From assembly GCA_016932755.1 (NCBI GenBank), contig JAFGCE010000001.1:1-23009 (forward strand): a DNA stretch of 23,009 nucleotides. Reading direction: 5' to 3'. The notes beneath the pieces were generated by a model. It saw nothing but the letters and a program-made list of their open reading frames with translations. It did no database searches and was not told the origin of the DNA. Position numbers and translations under genes: made by a program. Shown here piece after piece: positions 14,395-21,312 of the stretch. How positions within the stretch are numbered: the stretch's first letter is position 1; each line of letters starts with the position of its first letter. Source of the DNA: Candidatus Woesearchaeota archaeon. Lineage in GTDB: Archaea > Nanobdellota > Nanobdellia > Woesearchaeales > JAGWAF01.

Positions 14395-16842
14395 ATGGAA
14401 GACAAAAAACAGCCAGAGGAGCAGAAGAAAGAGAAGATAGTTCCTGCTGTAATTGAAGATGAGATGAAATCATCTTACCTTGACTATTCTATGTCTGTCA
14501 TTGTAGGCAGGGCGCTGCCTGACATAAGGGACGGGCTGAAGCCGGTCCACAGGAGAATCCTTTATGCCATGTACAAGATGGGCATGCTCCACAACAAGCC
14601 TTTCAAAAAATCAGCAAGAATTGTCGGAGAGGTTCTGGGCAAGTACCACCCGCACGGCGACGCAGCTGTTTATGATGCAATGGTCAGGATGACACAGGAT
14701 TTTGCCATGCGATACCCCCTTGTCCAGGGGCAGGGAAACTTTGGAAGCGTTGACGGAGATAATGCAGCTGCTATGAGGTATACTGAGGCAAGGCTTATGC
14801 AGATTTCTGAGGAAATTCTCCAGGACATAGACAAGAATACAGTCAAATTCATACCTAATTTTGACGGAAGCCTGAAGGAGCCTGTGCTTCTTCCTTCAAA
14901 AGTGCCGAATCTCCTGATTAACGGAAGCAGTGGCATAGCTGTCGGAATGGCAACAAATATCCCGCCGCATAATGTAACAGAAATCTGCAACGGAATAATC
15001 AGCCTTATTGAAAATCCAGAGATAAGTGTTGAACAGATAATGCAGAAAGTAACAGCCCCGGATTTCCCGACAGGAGCAACAATCTGCGGAACAGACGGCA
15101 TAAGGCAGGCATATAAGACAGGAAAAGGAAAGATAAGGGTAAGGGCAAATGCCTCGGTTGAAGAAACAAAAACCAGGACAAGAATAATTGTTACAGAAAT
15201 ACCCTACCAGGTAAACAAGTCCGCGCTTATAGAAGAGATTGCCTCTCTTGTAAGGGACAAGAAAATTCAGGGAATTGTGGACTTAAGGGACGAGTCAGAC
15301 AGAACAGGCATGAGGATTGTCATTGACTTAAAGCAGGGAGCAAACCCTGATGTTGTGCTTAACCAGCTTTACAAGCACACAAACATGCAGACAACATTCG
15401 GGGTCATAATGCTCGGTCTTGTCAACAACGAGCCAAAAATACTCAATCTTAAGCAGATGATGGCATATTTTGTTGACCATAGAAAGAATGTTGTCAAAAA
15501 AAGGACCAAGTTTGAGCTTGACAAAGCAGATGAAAAGGCGCATATTCTTGAGGGGATTATAGTTGCTTTGAACAATGTTGATGATGTTGTGGCGCTTATT
15601 AAGTCAAGCAAAACTGTTGAATCAGCAAAAGCAGCTCTTGAATCAAAATACAAGCTTTCAGACAAGCAGGCTCAGGCAATACTTGAAATGAGGCTGCAGA
15701 GGCTGACATCTTTAGAGCAGGAAAAGCTGAAGAAAGACCACCAGGACACAATCAAGCTGATATCCGATCTCAAGGAGATTCTTGGGTCAGAGCACAAGGT
15801 ATTTGAAATAATCAAGAAAGAGCTTTCAGAAATAAAGGAAAAATACGGCGACAAGAGGAGAACACAGGTAATCTTAGGAGGGGATTCTGAAATAGAGGTT
15901 GAGGACCTGATCAAGCCAGAGAATGTTGTTGTCACAATCAGTCATGCAGGATACATAAAAAGAATTCCTGTTTCAACATACAAGGAGCAGAAAAGGGGAG
16001 GAAAGGGGGTAATAGCCGCAGGAAAGAAAGAAGAGGACTTTATTGAGGATTTATTTGTGGCAAACACGCATTCTTCTCTTTTGTTCTTTACAAACAAGGG
16101 AAAGGTTCACTGGCTGAAGGTCTACCAAATACCTGAAGCCACAAGGCAGGCCAAGGGAACAGCGATTGTCAACCTAATCCAGCTTGAAAAGGATGAAAAA
16201 ATCGCAACATATGTTCCTGTAGATGAATTCAAGAGCGATTTGTTCATAACAATCGCGACAAAGCACGGAACAGTCAAGAGGACATCGCTTGACAATTTCT
16301 CAAACCCAAGAAGGGGGGGGATTGTTGCTATAGCGGTAAACAAGGGAGACGAGCTTATTGATGCAAGGTTAACAGACGGAAAGAAAGAGCTGGTTATAGC
16401 GACTTCAGAAGGAATGGCTGTAAGGTTCAATGAAACAGACATAAGGCCTATGGGAAGAACAGCTGCAGGAGTAAGAGGAATAAAAATAAAAGGCGCAGAC
16501 AGGGTTGTAGGGATGGTTGTGGCAGAGGAAAGCAAAACACTCCTCACAGTGACTGAAAATGGTTTTGGAAAAAGAACAGAGGTATCAGACTACAGGCTGA
16601 TTAACAGGGGAGGGGTTGGAGTAATAAACCTCAAGATAACAGAAAAAAACGGAAAGGTTTCCTCAATAATGTCTGTCAGCGATGAAGACGGAATAATGTT
16701 TATAACAAAGAATGGGATAATCATAAGGATTGCTGCAAAGGATATTTCTGTTATAGGGAGGAACACGCAGGGAGTAAGGGTAATGAAACTCGGAGAAGGA
16801 GACAGTCTTGCCGCAGCAGCAAAGATTCCGAATGAAGAATGA
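14395..16842 (+). CDS. gyrA: DNA gyrase subunit A
   Basis: An 815-residue type IIA topoisomerase subunit. The winged-helix and tower parts are well conserved (VGRALPDIRDGLKPVHRRILYAM, KYHPHGDAAVYDAMVRM). Tyr129 in AAAMRYTEARL is the catalytic residue that forms the DNA-protein link. The C-terminal domain carries a GyrA box, QKRGGKG (532-538), which marks gyrase that wraps DNA and adds negative supercoils rather than topoisomerase IV. Later blades show the usual repeated (R/K)TxxxxFxxxxRGG-like turns. Ala90 stands where E. coli has Ser83, as in some naturally less quinolone-sensitive gyrases. The gene is of bacterial type, as in a few archaeal groups. GyrB is not in the window. The last four bases overlap the next gene's start. 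A run of eight G (16313-16320) leaves the frame intact. Confidence 0.95.
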   Translation: MEDKKQPEEQKKEKIVPAVIEDEMKSSYLDYSMSVIVGRALPDIRDGLKPVHRRILYAMYKMGMLHNKPFKKSARIVGEVLGKYHPHGDAAVYDAMVRMTQDFAMRYPLVQGQGNFGSVDGDNAAAMRYTEARLMQISEEILQDIDKNTVKFIPNFDGSLKEPVLLPSKVPNLLINGSSGIAVGMATNIPPHNVTEICNGIISLIENPEISVEQIMQKVTAPDFPTGATICGTDGIRQAYKTGKGKIRVRANASVEETKTRTRIIVTEIPYQVNKSALIEEIASLVRDKKIQGIVDLRDESDRTGMRIVIDLKQGANPDVVLNQLYKHTNMQTTFGVIMLGLVNNEPKILNLKQMMAYFVDHRKNVVKKRTKFELDKADEKAHILEGIIVALNNVDDVVALIKSSKTVESAKAALESKYKLSDKQAQAILEMRLQRLTSLEQEKLKKDHQDTIKLISDLKEILGSEHKVFEIIKKELSEIKEKYGDKRRTQVILGGDSEIEVEDLIKPENVVVTISHAGYIKRIPVSTYKEQKRGGKGVIAAGKKEEDFIEDLFVANTHSSLLFFTNKGKVHWLKVYQIPEATRQAKGTAIVNLIQLEKDEKIATYVPVDEFKSDLFITIATKHGTVKRTSLDNFSNPRRGGIVAIAVNKGDELIDARLTDGKKELVIATSEGMAVRFNETDIRPMGRTAAGVRGIKIKGADRVVGMVVAEESKTLLTVTENGFGKRTEVSDYRLINRGGVGVINLKITEKNGKVSSIMSVSDEDGIMFITKNGIIIRIAAKDISVIGRNTQGVRVMKLGEGDSLAAAAKIPNEE

Positions 16843-17972
16843 AAGGCCTTGCTGTAACCAATCCGGGAATTGAAGACATATCAGCTTCTGAAATAAGGGA
16901 ATTGACAAAAGCAAAAACAAAAACTTATGAAGGGTATGTTATTTTTGAGGCAGAAAACTTTGAGGATTTCTTCAGGATATGCTACAGGGCGCAGTCAGTA
17001 CTGAAAGTCCTTTTTTTGCTGGACAGCTTTAAAATCAAAAAAACAGGGGATATAAAAGAAAAAATAAAACAGATTAAGATTGATGAATGGATAAACCGCA
17101 AAATAACATTTGCAGTAAGAAGCTGGATTAATAACAAGGAGTTCGGGGCTCAGGAGCTTGAGCCAGAGGTTGGCGAATTTATCATTGACAAGACCAATGC
17201 AAAAGTCAGCCTTGAAAGCCCGGACACAACTTTCTTTGTTTTTATTAATAACAGCGAATGCCACCTCGGCATTGATTTCTCAGGAGGAGATTTGGGGATA
17301 AGGGATTACAGAATATTCAAGGGAGCTGAAAAAATAAAGCCAACAGTTGCTTTTTCGCTCCTGAAGATTGCCGGATTCAAGCCGGAAGACGCTTTGCTTG
17401 ACCCTTTCTGCAAATCAGGCACTATCCCTATTGAAGCTGCTTTGTCTGCTGCAAATTTTCCTGTGAACTATTTCAGCAAGGACAGGTTTTTATTTCTAAG
17501 GCTCAAAAAGTTTGAGGGAATGGATTTTGGTAAATTTTTTGAAGCGGAGGACAAGAAAATAAACTTGAAAATAAAGGCAGACATAACCGCAGCAGACCCC
17601 TCTTTTCAGGCAATAAATTCTGCGAAGAAAAACGCCAACATTGCAGGCATAATAAAGAAAATAAGCTTCAGCAGAAAGGAGCCGAAATGGCTTGATATAA
17701 AATTCAGGGAGAAGAGCGTTGATAAAATTGTTTCTTTCCCGCCGCAGAAAAGCAGGCACACCCCTCCAAAAGCGCTTGAGAAGGCGTATGATGAGCTGTT
17801 TTACCAGGCAGAGTACATACTCAGAGATAAAGGGGTTGTTGCGCTCCTGATGGAAGAGCAAGGGGAGATTGAAAAATCAGCTGAAAAATACAAATTCAGG
17901 CTTAAGGAAAAAAGGAATGTAATGCAGGGAAAGGAAGAACTTACAATTCTTGTTTTTGTGAAAAACAAATAA
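16839..17972 (+). CDS. THUMP-domain RNA methyltransferase (Trm14/RlmL-like), atypical motif IV
   Basis: A 377-residue protein. Residues about 1-150 fit an N-terminal THUMP/ferredoxin-like RNA-binding module ending in HLGIDFSGGDLGIRDYRIF, the segment that usually precedes the catalytic domain in Trm14, TrmN and RlmL-type enzymes. Residues 188-195 (DPFCKSGT) form the S-adenosylmethionine-binding motif I of the Rossmann fold. Where these N2-guanine methyltransferases have (N/D)PP(Y/F), this protein has SFPPQ (299-303), so the base-binding residues differ. It may modify another position or have lost activity. The family methylates tRNA (guanine 6 or 10) or 23S rRNA; the exact target is not readable here. 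ATGA overlap with gyrA indicates coupling. The gene ends 38 bases before the RNase P RNA. Confidence 0.8.
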   Translation: MKGLAVTNPGIEDISASEIRELTKAKTKTYEGYVIFEAENFEDFFRICYRAQSVLKVLFLLDSFKIKKTGDIKEKIKQIKIDEWINRKITFAVRSWINNKEFGAQELEPEVGEFIIDKTNAKVSLESPDTTFFVFINNSECHLGIDFSGGDLGIRDYRIFKGAEKIKPTVAFSLLKIAGFKPEDALLDPFCKSGTIPIEAALSAANFPVNYFSKDRFLFLRLKKFEGMDFGKFFEAEDKKINLKIKADITAADPSFQAINSAKKNANIAGIIKKISFSRKEPKWLDIKFREKSVDKIVSFPPQKSRHTPPKALEKAYDELFYQAEYILRDKGVVALLMEEQGEIEKSAEKYKFRLKEKRNVMQGKEELTILVFVKNK

Positions 17973-17978
17973 TCAAAA

Positions 17979-17990
17979 CCTTTATAAATC
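17979..17990 (+). promoter_or_regulatory. TATA box of the RNase P RNA gene
   Basis: CCTTTATAAATC lies about 21-32 bases before the first paired base of the RNA, matching a transcription start within a few bases of 18011. Confidence 0.65.
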
Positions 17991-18010
17991 CTCCACGATT
18001 CTTTAATACC

Positions 18011-18328
18011 GGTTGGGTAAGTACTTAGCATAGGCTGCATCTGCAGCTTAGGAAAGTCCACCCACTGTTTAAGGCCACTTGGCGCAAGCCAAGATTCAGA
18101 AATGGATGGCAACGTCTCAGAAACGAAACCGCTCTTCAGGAGGATGATGCCTTGAAGCTTTTGGCGACAAAAGTGAGTTAACAGGCAGACGTTCTAAAGA
18201 GAAAGGATGAAACGGACAGCCCTGGTCAGTGCAAGCCATTACGGCGCTTAGTTAAATGCTAAGGCAGACCATCGCAGCACCATGCTGCAAAAAGGGTCTG
18301 ACAAAAGGTGGCTTACTCTTACCCAACC
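18011..18328 (+). ncRNA. rnpB: RNase P RNA
   Basis: This RNA is the catalytic core of the ribonuclease that trims 5' leaders from tRNA precursors. The ends pair perfectly: GGTTGGGTAAG (18011-18021) with CTTACCCAACC (18318-18328), forming P1. Conserved cores are present: TAGGAAAGTCCACCC near 18049-18063 and ACAAAAGGTGGCTTAC near 18301-18316. Their CCACC/GGTGG pairing beside an unpaired T gives the P4 helix. A GNRA-capped hairpin, CTTGGC-GCAA-GCCAAG, is at 18078-18093. CAGACC pairs with GGTCTG around a GCAGCA/TGCTGC hairpin, and another hairpin has CTTAG/CTAAG arms. The length of about 318 is typical of archaeal type A RNAs. Sec61-beta starts 17 bases later, so the RNA may be cut from a longer transcript. 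Confidence 0.93.
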
Positions 18329-18345
18329 TCTTTATTTAATGAAAA

Positions 18346-18516
18346 ATGGCAAGAGACAAAATATCAATGCCCAGCAGCGGAGCTGGAATCACAAGATACT
18401 TTGACGAGTACAAGTCAAAGTTAAGGTTCAAGCCCGGGCACGTAATAGTTCTTTGCATAATTGTAATAATAATCACAATACTGCTACATGCATACGGCAG
18501 TGCTTTGCTTGGTTAA
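18346..18516 (+). CDS. secG: Preprotein translocase subunit Sec61-beta (SecG)
   Basis: A 56-residue protein. The N-terminal MPSSGAGITRYFDEYKSKLRFKPG block is diagnostic for the archaeal and eukaryotic Sec61-beta family: a short cytosolic arm, then one transmembrane helix (about 32-49, HVIVLCIIVIIITILLHAY) at the end of the protein. It is the small non-essential partner of SecY and SecE in the membrane channel that exports proteins, such as the giant surface protein of this window. The gene lies between the RNase P RNA and NAC. Only 17 bases separate it from the RNA, too few for a separate promoter outside the RNA sequence, so it is probably co-transcribed with it or read from a promoter inside it. 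The NAC gene follows two bases later. Confidence 0.95.
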   Translation: MARDKISMPSSGAGITRYFDEYKSKLRFKPGHVIVLCIIVIIITILLHAYGSALLG

Positions 18517-18517
18517 A

Positions 18518-18856
18518 ATGTTTCCAGGAATGAATCCGAGGAAAATGCAGCAGATGATGAAAAGGATGGGCATCCAGCAGGTTGACATCCCTGCAACAGA
18601 GGTCATAATAAAAACAGATGACAAGGAAATAGTGATTACCGAGCCAAGCGTTGCAAAGGTCAATATGATGGGCCAGGAGACATTCCAGATAAGCGGGAAT
18701 ATCCAGGAGAGGGAAGCATCATCAGAGCCTGAGATAGGTGAAGAAGACATCCAGACTGTTGTTGAGCAGACAGGCGCAAGCGCTGAAGATGCTAAAAAAG
18801 CGCTTGAGGAGAACCAAGGGGATATAGCAGCAGCAATTCTATCTCTAAAAGCTTAG
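18518..18856 (+). CDS. nac: Nascent polypeptide-associated complex protein (archaeal NAC)
   Basis: A 112-residue protein starting at the ATG at 18518. An in-frame ATG at 18488 inside secG is rejected. Residues 1-18 (MFPGMNPRKMQQMMKRMG) and the beta-rich block to about 66 (VIITE-type strands, VAKVNMMGQETFQISG) form the NAC domain. Residues about 72-110 form a UBA domain (EEDIQTVVEQTGASAEDAKKALEENQGDIAAAILSL). Archaeal NAC is a homodimer that sits at the ribosome exit tunnel and shields new chains. Placement next to Sec61-beta fits handling of nascent secreted proteins. It ends just before a fresh promoter. Confidence 0.95.
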   Translation: MFPGMNPRKMQQMMKRMGIQQVDIPATEVIIKTDDKEIVITEPSVAKVNMMGQETFQISGNIQEREASSEPEIGEEDIQTVVEQTGASAEDAKKALEENQGDIAAAILSLKA

Positions 18857-18867
18857 CTACCGGGAAA

Positions 18868-18878
18868 AATTTTTATAG
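18868..18878 (+). promoter_or_regulatory. TATA box of the helical-protein/MinD operon
   Basis: AATTTTTATAG is 23-33 bases before the ATG at 18901, the spacing of a leaderless archaeal transcript. Confidence 0.65.
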
Positions 18879-18900
18879 TCATCCGCTATTATATACTACT

Positions 18901-19386
18901 ATGGAGGAATTTCAACTGGCCAGAACCAAAGCCCAAGAAAAATTAAAGCTTGCTGACCATATGCTGACCCAGACATATCCACTTGTCAAAGACCCCAAAC
19001 TGCTTGTGGCAGTTATGGAAAACTTATTTTTGGCTTTGACAAATGCAATGGGCTCAGTCCTTTATTATGAGAGGACATTTAAGAAGATACCTCCGTTTGT
19101 TGACAACTTTGAAAACAAGTTTGAAATGTTCAAGCAGAAATGCACTCCAAAATACAAGCTCAGCAGGGACTATGTCAGTCTTATCTCAGAAATCAAGGAG
19201 GCTGTCCTTGCGCACAGGACATCACCGGTTGAATTTGCAAGGGAAGGCAATTTTGTCATATGCTCTGACAACTATAAGCTTAAGACGCTTTCAGTAGACC
19301 AGATTAAGAAATATGCGGAAAAGACAAAAACCTTTTTAAAGGAAACAAACGCAATTGTAATGAAAAATGAGGGAATCTTTAGATAA
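18901..19386 (+). CDS. All-helical protein, HEPN-like, first of a tandem pair
   Basis: A 161-residue soluble protein, almost wholly helical. Its first 55 residues (ARTKAQEKLKLADHMLTQTY, then ENLFLALTNAMGSVLYYE) have the four-helix heptad pattern of HEPN-type domains. The same pattern appears in the next gene (RKELKRAEHLIFVSLKYT, IIERLVNAYDFGMDSL), and the C-terminal helices match too (AEKTKTFLKETN against YEKTNEFIDYCS), so the two look like distant paralogs. No RX4-6H catalytic motif is seen here. HEPN domains bind RNA or nucleotides or act as RNases; that link is inferred from helix pattern only. The gene opens an operon and overlaps the next by 20 bases. I do not recognise a named family. 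Confidence 0.75.
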   Translation: MEEFQLARTKAQEKLKLADHMLTQTYPLVKDPKLLVAVMENLFLALTNAMGSVLYYERTFKKIPPFVDNFENKFEMFKQKCTPKYKLSRDYVSLISEIKEAVLAHRTSPVEFAREGNFVICSDNYKLKTLSVDQIKKYAEKTKTFLKETNAIVMKNEGIFR

Positions 19387-19828
19387 CTCAAGAAAAGAGC
19401 TTAAAAGGGCAGAGCATCTTATCTTTGTAAGCCTGAAATATACAAGGACAGTTGATGTAATCAAAAACATAATAGAGCGGCTGGTAAATGCCTATGACTT
19501 CGGCATGGACTCTTTGTTCAAGCTGGCAAAGTCAAAAAAACAGCTTGTGAATTTCCCAACAGCCCCTTTAGTAAAGGCGCAGACACTTAAAACAATTTAC
19601 TCCAATGACCCCCACATGGCCAACTTTGTGAACCTTTACCTCCTGTTCAGGAAAATAAAAAACGCAAAATTCAGCAGGGCAAGAGAGTACAGAAGGCATG
19701 TTACAATGACAGCATTCCTGGATGACGGGGAAGTTGAGATAAATATTGACATAATCACAGAGTATTATGAAAAAACCAATGAGTTTATAGATTATTGCAG
19801 CTCTCTAATAGAAGGAAAAAATGACTAA
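19367..19828 (+). CDS. All-helical protein, HEPN-like, second of a tandem pair
   Basis: A 153-residue soluble helical protein resembling its upstream neighbour in helix layout and length. Arg106 and His111 in REYRRH form an RX4H motif of the kind used by HEPN ribonucleases, though it could be chance. The aligned part of the neighbour lacks it, so the pair could be an active and an inactive partner. The start lies 20 bases inside the preceding gene and its end overlaps minD by 8 bases, so equal production of all three is likely. No membrane segment or signal is present. A role in an RNA-related or MinD-linked complex is conjecture. Confidence 0.75.
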   Translation: MRESLDNSRKELKRAEHLIFVSLKYTRTVDVIKNIIERLVNAYDFGMDSLFKLAKSKKQLVNFPTAPLVKAQTLKTIYSNDPHMANFVNLYLLFRKIKNAKFSRAREYRRHVTMTAFLDDGEVEINIDIITEYYEKTNEFIDYCSSLIEGKND

Positions 19829-20558
19829 AATAATAGCAGTTGCGTCCGCAAAAGGAGGGGTGGGCAAGACAACAACAGCAATAAATCTCGGCACTGCCCT
19901 CGCAAAATTCGGCAGACATGTAATTGTTGTTGACGGAAACCTTGCAACACCAAACATAGGAATCCATCTGGGCGCGCCTGTTGTTCCTTTTTCTGTGCAT
20001 GATGCAGTCAGGGGGAAAAAAGACATAAAGGAATGCGTTTATTCCCATGAATCAGGAGTCAGGATAGCCCCCGCTTCAATCTCAATCAATGACTTGAAGG
20101 GAATTGACCACAAAAAAATAAGCAAGGTTTTGAAAGGGCTTGAGGGAACAGCAGAGCTTGTTATAGTTGACTCATGCGCAGGCCTGGGGGAAGAGATGTT
20201 TTCCTGCATTGATGCTGCAGACGAGATTCTTGTTGTGACAACAGCAGACCTTCCTTCAGTTACAGACTCCATAAAAACAATAGAGCTTGCCGAGGGAAAA
20301 GGCAAGACAGTAATAGGTGTTGTCCTGAACAGGGTTAGAAACGATAATTCTGAAATGAAGGCTGGGGAAATAGAGGCTTTGGTTGAGAAGCCGGTTATTG
20401 CATCTATTCCTGAAGACGAAAGCATAAGGAAGTCTTTGAAGAAAAACCATCCTGTTGTTTATTCCCACCCTGATGCTCCTTCATCAACAGCGTACAAACA
20501 GCTTGCGGCGCTGCTTGTTGGACAAAAATATGAGGTTTTGACTAAGAAGAATGCCTGA
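19821..20558 (+). CDS. minD: MinD/ParA-family ATPase
   Basis: A 245-residue P-loop ATPase. The deviant Walker A, KGGVGKT (11-17) with signature Lys11 and Lys16, is intact. Asp38 (VVDGN) is the switch I aspartate and Asp117 (VIVDSCAGLGEEM) is Walker B, with the AGL(G/E)EE stretch of MinD. Later NRV and a PEDE motif (IPEDESIRKSLKK) are also MinD-like. These proteins dimerise on ATP and place cell-surface or division structures. The usual C-terminal amphipathic membrane-targeting helix is not evident; the end (QKYEVLTKKNA) is short and polar. The next gene encodes a membrane protein and overlaps by 8 bases, so it could supply the membrane link. minD also names many archaeal paralogs, so the exact function is open. 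Confidence 0.88.
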   Translation: MTKIIAVASAKGGVGKTTTAINLGTALAKFGRHVIVVDGNLATPNIGIHLGAPVVPFSVHDAVRGKKDIKECVYSHESGVRIAPASISINDLKGIDHKKISKVLKGLEGTAELVIVDSCAGLGEEMFSCIDAADEILVVTTADLPSVTDSIKTIELAEGKGKTVIGVVLNRVRNDNSEMKAGEIEALVEKPVIASIPEDESIRKSLKKNHPVVYSHPDAPSSTAYKQLAALLVGQKYEVLTKKNA

Positions 20559-21057
20559 AGTAATAGACAGATTAAAAGGTAAGGGATGGGCTGAGGAGGA
20601 AATCAGGAGGACTGCAAGAATTCTTGAGGAATCCCCGGAAAAAAAATCCCCGAAATTAATAATGCTTGACAAGATAGCTTACTGGACAGGGCTTTTTCTT
20701 GCGATACTTGCAAACTTTGTTATCTCAGTCATGCTTATCCCTTTTCTTATAGTAATGAAAAGCTTTTACCTTTACCTGGCTCTTATATTCATAGGAGTTG
20801 CTTTCGGCTGGGTTTTCAGCCTTCTCATAGCTGATATTGAATCAATAAAAACAGGCCAGCATATTGTAGCTTGGATTTTCATCCCCGCAATAGCCTTAAT
20901 CAATGTTTATCTCATGACAGACCTTTCAAACTTTATTGCGGTTCTTATGGAAATGCCATCAAGCACACACCATTCAACTTTGGTGAGTGTTGTTTATGTT
21001 GCCTCATTTATGCTGCCTTATTCTATCTCAAAGCTAATTAAAAAGCAATCTTTATAA
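20551..21057 (+). CDS. Four-helix membrane protein with N-terminal GW motif
   Basis: A 168-residue protein. Residues 1-30 form a cytoplasmic helical stretch, EVIDRLKGKGWAEEEIRRTARIL, that matches the GWP repeats at the C-terminus of the giant surface protein. Four transmembrane helices follow (about 44-68, 73-95, 104-123 and 143-162), then a basic tail (KLIKKQSL). The only sizeable outside loop contains a THHST run. I do not recognise a named family. The gene overlaps minD by 8 bases, so the two are probably made together and the protein may anchor or respond to the ATPase. The N-terminal segment could also bind a shared partner. The TATA box of the following tRNA overlaps its stop codon. Confidence 0.8.
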   Translation: MPEVIDRLKGKGWAEEEIRRTARILEESPEKKSPKLIMLDKIAYWTGLFLAILANFVISVMLIPFLIVMKSFYLYLALIFIGVAFGWVFSLLIADIESIKTGQHIVAWIFIPAIALINVYLMTDLSNFIAVLMEMPSSTHHSTLVSVVYVASFMLPYSISKLIKKQSL

Positions 21058-21060
21058 ATA
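21051..21060 (+). promoter_or_regulatory. TATA box of tRNA-His
   Basis: TTTATAAATA overlaps the stop codon of the preceding membrane-protein gene and lies 28-37 bases before the tRNA, allowing a short 5' leader for RNase P to remove. Confidence 0.6.
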
Positions 21061-21087
21061 TTGTATAGCTCCTTTGTTCTGGCAGAT

Positions 21088-21173
21088 GGCGGTAGTAGTT
21101 TAATGGTAGAATAAGGGACTGTGGCGCGTTTCGCGGAAATCCCTGGACGCGAGTTCGATTCTCGCCTACCGCC
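21088..21173 (+). tRNA. tRNA-His (anticodon GTG) with a 14-nt intron
   Basis: The acceptor stem GCGGTAG (21089-21095) pairs with CTACCGC (21166-21172). An extra G before it (21088) faces C73 (21173), the G-1:C73 pair that identifies tRNA-His. The T-arm GCGAG-TTCGATT-CTCGC and the anticodon stem AGGGA/TCCCT are perfect; the D-stem is closed with wobble pairs. The anticodon GTG is at 21121-21123. CCA is not encoded. The loop has 21 bases instead of seven, which implies an intron. Confidence 0.93.
21125..21138 (+). other. tRNA intron at position 37/38
   Basis: Removing these 14 bases restores a seven-base anticodon loop, CTGTGGA. The precursor can form the splicing motif: loop bases 21119-21122 pair with 21133-21136 (two C-G or G-C pairs, two wobbles), leaving three-base bulges 21123-21125 and 21137-21139. 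Cutting after the second base of each bulge gives exactly these ends. The distal part is a loop rather than a second helix, a relaxed form of the bulge-helix-bulge. An alternative CGCG/CGCG hairpin competes. Confidence 0.8.
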
Positions 21174-21180
21174 CTAATCC

Positions 21181-21192
21181 TTTACTTTTTCT
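21181..21192 (+). terminator. T-rich end of the tRNA-His transcript
   Basis: TTTACTTTTTCT lies 8-19 bases after the tRNA and is followed by a new TATA box, so it probably ends the tRNA transcript. Confidence 0.45.
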
Positions 21193-21205
21193 AAAAATCC
21201 ACAAG

Positions 21206-21215
21206 CTTTATAAAT
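21206..21215 (+). promoter_or_regulatory. TATA box of the rpsM operon
   Basis: CTTTATAAAT is about 98 bases before the rpsM start, so the predicted transcript has a leader of about 70-80 bases, unlike the leaderless promoters at 12134 and 18868. Confidence 0.6.
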
Positions 21216-21239
21216 GAAACCGGATTCACACAGAATATT

Positions 21240-21300
21240 AGCCCGAGTGCAAGCGATTTTAGGGTTGAACTTTTAGTTTAATTCTATGCTTGTGCAGGCT
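21240..21300 (+). promoter_or_regulatory. Leader stem-loop before rpsM
   Basis: AGCC (21240-21243) pairs with GGCT (21297-21300), and GTGCAAGC (21247-21254) pairs with GCTTGTGC (21288-21295) with two wobbles, leaving a CGA/A internal loop and an A/T-rich terminal loop. The structure starts close to the predicted transcript 5' end. It could bind a ribosomal protein for feedback control, or be a small RNA of its own. Confidence 0.45.
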
Positions 21301-21312
21301 GTAAATTGAAAA

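Noticed and set aside
16313..16320. Run of eight G in gyrA as a possible phase-variation site
   Set aside because: The frame is intact and the residues (RRGG) fit the GyrA C-terminal repeats; a housekeeping gene is a poor candidate for switching.
18488..18517. In-frame upstream start for NAC
   Set aside because: It lies inside secG; NAC proteins start with MxPGxNPRxMxxMMKxMG, as at 18518.
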